Below are positions 8,761 to 10,542 of a DNA stretch of 10,542 bases, piece after piece. Source of the stretch: Bacteroidales bacterium (GTDB lineage Bacteria > Bacteroidota > Bacteroidia > Bacteroidales > Dysgonomonadaceae); contig JAAYFR010000089.1 in NCBI GenBank assembly GCA_012728155.1, positions 1 to 10,542 of the forward strand. Direction: 5' to 3'. Position 1 is the first letter of the stretch. Each line of letters opens with the position of its first letter. The position numbers and the translations under genes were made by a program. A model generated the notes under the pieces. It did no database searches. It was not told the DNA's origin and worked only from the letters and a program-made list of their open reading frames with translations.

Positions 8761-9153
8761 TCATTCCTTTCTCCATTTTGAGTATTTCTGCTGTTCATGT
8801 AGCCTGTCGAATTCCGACTCAAGTGAAAGCAATTCTTTTTTGAGCTCTGTCAGTCTGGAAAGTGCTTCCACCCGTTTTTCCTCTTCGTCTTTTTTCGACT
8901 TCAAGGTCTGACGGGCCCCTTCTAATGTCATCCCTTTCTCTTTTACCAGATGATAGACGATTTCCACCTGTTGTATATTTTCCCGGGTATACTGACGGGT
9001 CCCTCCGGCTGTCTTCTTAGGGTTGATATTATCGAACTCCTTCTCCCAGAAACGTAGGAGTGACACGTTGACCGCAAAATGGTCGGCCACCTCCTGGATG
9101 GAGTAGAAGAGACGTTTGTCATCAAACTGAATTGGTTTCTTTCTTTTTCCCAT
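8761..9153 (-). CDS. MerR-family transcriptional regulator with coiled-coil tail
   Basis: A 130-residue protein. Residues about 15-82 form a MerR-type winged helix-turn-helix: LFYSIQEVADHFAVNVSLLR is the HTH, FWEKEFDNINPKK leads to the wing, and GGTRQYT (50-56) is the wing motif, followed by the second helical pair ending TLEGARQTLKSKK. Residues about 85-122 are charged and heptad-like (EEEKRVEALSRLTELKKELL), the dimerisation coiled coil. There is no C-terminal effector domain and no metal-binding cysteine cluster, so it is neither a classical mercury/copper sensor nor a drug sensor of the BmrR type. The signal it senses is unknown. It starts only 6 bp after the methyltransferase stop on the same strand, so it is probably translated from the same transcript. 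Unusually for MerR, no target promoter with an elongated spacer is apparent nearby. Confidence 0.9.
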   Translation of the reverse strand: MGKRKKPIQFDDKRLFYSIQEVADHFAVNVSLLRFWEKEFDNINPKKTAGGTRQYTRENIQQVEIVYHLVKEKGMTLEGARQTLKSKKDEEEKRVEALSRLTELKKELLSLESEFDRLHEQQKYSKWRKE

Positions 9154-9159
9154 GATACT

Positions 9160-10083
9160 CTATTCCTTTCTGTTTGTCTCTTCACTTTTTTTTGCGATAT
9201 AAATAAGAGAACTTGCCTGTGCCGGATTGGATAAAGAGCGTAAAAAACCTATGGTACCCACTCCAAATGCTCTACCGTACCGTATGAATAGATTGCTTCC
9301 CCTATATTTCTCACTCAGCAAGGAGATATAAAAAGCATCCAGAGGCATGGATATTTTTTTTATGATGGTCAGCCCATGTTTGGAAAGGAGCTCTTCGACA
9401 GTTGCGGGCGTGAAATGCCAGAGGTGCCTTGGAATATCATAGGCAGCCCACAACTCTTTGTAAAATCCTGCATCGTATGAGTGGCAATTGGGAAGTGCAA
9501 TGACGACTATTCCGTCCGGGGTAGTAATCTCCCCTATTTTATGGATAGTCTCGTTGAGCTTCTCCAGGTGTTCCAATACATGCCAGAGGGTTACTACATT
9601 GAATGAATTATTTTCTAAGAGCCAGAATTCATCTTCTTTCTTTACTTGTAAACCGGTACGGTTGATGGCGCTTTTTCGGGCTTTCTCATCTTTCTCAATA
9701 CCCGAAACAAGCCATCCCTCTTTTTTTGCTGCCTCTAAAAAATGACCCGTACCGCAGCCGATCTCCAGCAATCGGATGGGGTTGCCTGTTGCTTGGGATG
9801 CCACAAGAGAGATTTTTTTTCTCAACATCCTCTTGCGAAAAAAGTGGTATAGCCTGTGGATCAATCCTTTTTTGGAATCAGAGTGCGAGATGTAGTCGGG
9901 AGAGTCATAATATTGACCAATGATATCTTCAGACGGAAAATCGTTGGTAAGGTGAAACCCACAGCGACTACATCTACAGACGGGGAACACCTCGCCAGTT
10001 GCGAAATGATCGACGGCGTTAAAAGCTTTTTTCAAATCGTTGCAGCCACAAATAGGGCAGCTTGTAATGGTGATGATAGACAT
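9160..10083 (-). CDS. Class I SAM-dependent methyltransferase with N-terminal Zn-finger-like motif
   Basis: A 307-residue protein from the ATG at 10083. Residues 9-13 (CPICG) and 38-42 (CSRCG) form a paired CxxC...CxxC element expected to bind zinc. Residues about 100-200 are a Rossmann-type class I methyltransferase core: LLEIGCGTG (105-113, SAM motif I), SGIEKD (127-132, acidic motif II end), and WHVLEHL (167-173, post-core motif). The layout fits the Methyltransf_23-like group, some of whose members act on sugars, quinones or small metabolites; the substrate here cannot be read from the sequence. Longer starts in the same frame (TTG 10131, ATG 10119) are rejected because a consensus promoter occupies 10101-10132. 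This places the transcription start just upstream of 10083, and homologues typically begin a few residues before the first CPxCG. It is the first gene of a two-gene unit with the MerR regulator. Confidence 0.9.
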   Translation of the reverse strand: MSIITITSCPICGCNDLKKAFNAVDHFATGEVFPVCRCSRCGFHLTNDFPSEDIIGQYYDSPDYISHSDSKKGLIHRLYHFFRKRMLRKKISLVASQATGNPIRLLEIGCGTGHFLEAAKKEGWLVSGIEKDEKARKSAINRTGLQVKKEDEFWLLENNSFNVVTLWHVLEHLEKLNETIHKIGEITTPDGIVVIALPNCHSYDAGFYKELWAAYDIPRHLWHFTPATVEELLSKHGLTIIKKISMPLDAFYISLLSEKYRGSNLFIRYGRAFGVGTIGFLRSLSNPAQASSLIYIAKKSEETNRKE

Positions 10084-10100
10084 ATCATATGGATTGACCC

Positions 10101-10132
10101 CAAAAGTACGATTATTCATGAGGAAAGACAAA
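10101..10132 (-). promoter_or_regulatory. Bacteroidetes-type promoter for the methyltransferase-MerR unit
   Basis: On the minus strand, TTTG (10132-10129) is followed after exactly 20 bp by TACTTTTG (10108-10101). This matches the Bacteroidetes sigma-ABfr consensus of a -33 TTTG, a 19-21 bp spacer and a -7 TAnnTTTG. The -7 box ends 17 bp upstream of the ATG at 10083, implying a very short 5' leader. It decides the start codon of the methyltransferase. Confidence 0.75.
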
Positions 10133-10185
10133 TTTTTTATTTACTCTTTTTGTCGTATAGATGAGAAAGTTATCATTATTATGTT

Positions 10186-10193
10186 TATTTTTG
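10186..10193 (+). promoter_or_regulatory. Possible -7 element upstream of the TIM-barrel gene
   Basis: TATTTTTG fits TAnnTTTG on the + strand, in the divergent intergenic region. No TTTG is found at the expected 19-21 bp upstream; the nearest (10149-10152) is 33 bp away. It is therefore only a half match and would leave a leader of about 100 nt before the ATG at 10301. It overlaps the first copy of the TGTACAACA repeat. Confidence 0.3.
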
Positions 10194-10223
10194 TACAACA
10201 TCTTACTTTAAAGGTGTACAACA
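10192..10223 (+). repeat. Direct repeat TGTACAACA, two copies 23 bp apart
   Basis: Identical 9-mers lie at 10192-10200 and 10215-10223. The first is part of the perfect 8-bp palindrome TTGTACAA (10191-10198). A spacing of about two helical turns beside a -7-like element suggests a regulator binding site, but two 9-mers in AT-rich DNA could also be chance. Confidence 0.4.
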
Positions 10224-10300
10224 AAAGCAGGAGATATCTACAAAAGGAGCGATTCAAAAAGATATCATATCCAGCATAACGTATTCAAATAGTAGTGTAT

Positions 10301-10542
10301 ATGAACAAACGAGAATTTATCAAATCGGCTGCCGTTATAGCAGGTGCTACGGCAATTAGCCCCCTTGCCTCTGCTGTTGCATCGCCGATTTCAGCCTCTG
10401 TCTCGCAAGTCGGATCAAGTCAGGGCGGAAAAAAAGTAACCTTAAAAAAGAGCTTGGGGTTTGGAATGATCAAAGAAGAGTTGTCATTGACCGACAAATT
10501 CAAACTTGTCAAAGATTTGGGTTTCCACGGGGTGGAACTCAA
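10301..10542 (+). CDS. Sugar phosphate isomerase/epimerase-like TIM-barrel protein, 3'-truncated by the window edge
   Basis: The ATG at 10301 opens a frame that runs off the window after 80 complete codons. The protein starts MNKREFIKSAAVIAGATAIS, a Tat-like signal in which the usual RR is KR, followed by a hydrophobic, Ala-rich stretch and an ASA-type cleavage region, so export to the periplasm is likely. After a Ser/Gln/Gly-rich linker, the sequence from LKKSLGFGMI through LSLTDKFKLVKDLGFHGVEL matches the first beta-strand and helix of the xylose-isomerase-like TIM barrel (AP endonuclease 2 / sugar phosphate isomerase/epimerase superfamily). Exported members are frequent in Bacteroidetes sugar-utilisation loci. 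The metal ligands lie beyond the window, so activity and substrate cannot be judged. It is divergent from the methyltransferase, with 217 bp between the start codons. Confidence 0.82.
   Translation, partial: MNKREFIKSAAVIAGATAISPLASAVASPISASVSQVGSSQGGKKVTLKKSLGFGMIKEELSLTDKFKLVKDLGFHGVEL

Noticed and set aside
10233..10266. Two GATATC palindromes (10233-10238, 10261-10266) as an operator or attachment site
   Set aside because: Six-base palindromes in AT-rich DNA are expected by chance; there is no extended symmetry around them.

Overview
The window looks like a stretch of a Bacteroidota genome, most likely order Bacteroidales. The basis is a SusC/SusD outer-membrane glycan-uptake pair, surface lipoproteins with Bacteroidetes-type lipoboxes, A-rich leaders without strong Shine-Dalgarno sequences, and one clear Bacteroidetes-type promoter (TTTG, 20 bp, TAnnTTTG). 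The genus cannot be fixed from the sequence alone.

Region 1 (1-7300, + strand) is one tightly packed operon, the transport core of a polysaccharide-utilization-type locus. It holds the 3' part of an NHL-repeat beta-propeller protein (cut by the window edge), a full-length SusC-like TonB-dependent transporter with an N-terminal carboxypeptidase-regulatory-like domain, a SusD-like glycan-binding lipoprotein, and a small DUF1735-type lipoprotein. Gaps between the genes are 0-36 bp. No glycoside hydrolase, lyase, sulfatase, ECF sigma/anti-sigma pair or hybrid two-component regulator lies inside this part of the window, so the substrate cannot be named. A long hairpin at 7327-7375 probably closes the operon.

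Region 2 (7406-8571, - strand) is convergent with the operon. It is a DUF1343 / GH171 gene of the NamZ type (exo-beta-N-acetylmuramidase, peptidoglycan recycling). It is split by an apparent single-base deletion near 8429; adding one base back restores a continuous 388-residue reading frame with a signal peptide. This is the most concrete anomaly in the window: a recent pseudogene or a sequencing/assembly error.

Region 3 (8761-10083, - strand) is a two-gene unit: a class I SAM-dependent methyltransferase with an N-terminal zinc-finger-like CxxC...CxxC element, followed after 6 bp by a MerR-family regulator with a coiled-coil tail. A promoter matching the Bacteroidetes consensus (10101-10132) fixes the methyltransferase start at 10083 rather than at the upstream in-frame candidates.

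Region 4 (10301 to the window end, + strand) is the beginning of an exported sugar-phosphate isomerase/epimerase-like TIM-barrel protein, divergent from the methyltransferase. Its upstream region carries a 9-bp direct repeat (TGTACAACA) next to a -7-like element, a possible operator.

Overall this is ordinary Bacteroidales accessory content. I see no CRISPR array, tRNA, rRNA, insertion sequence or defence system, and no convincing new system.
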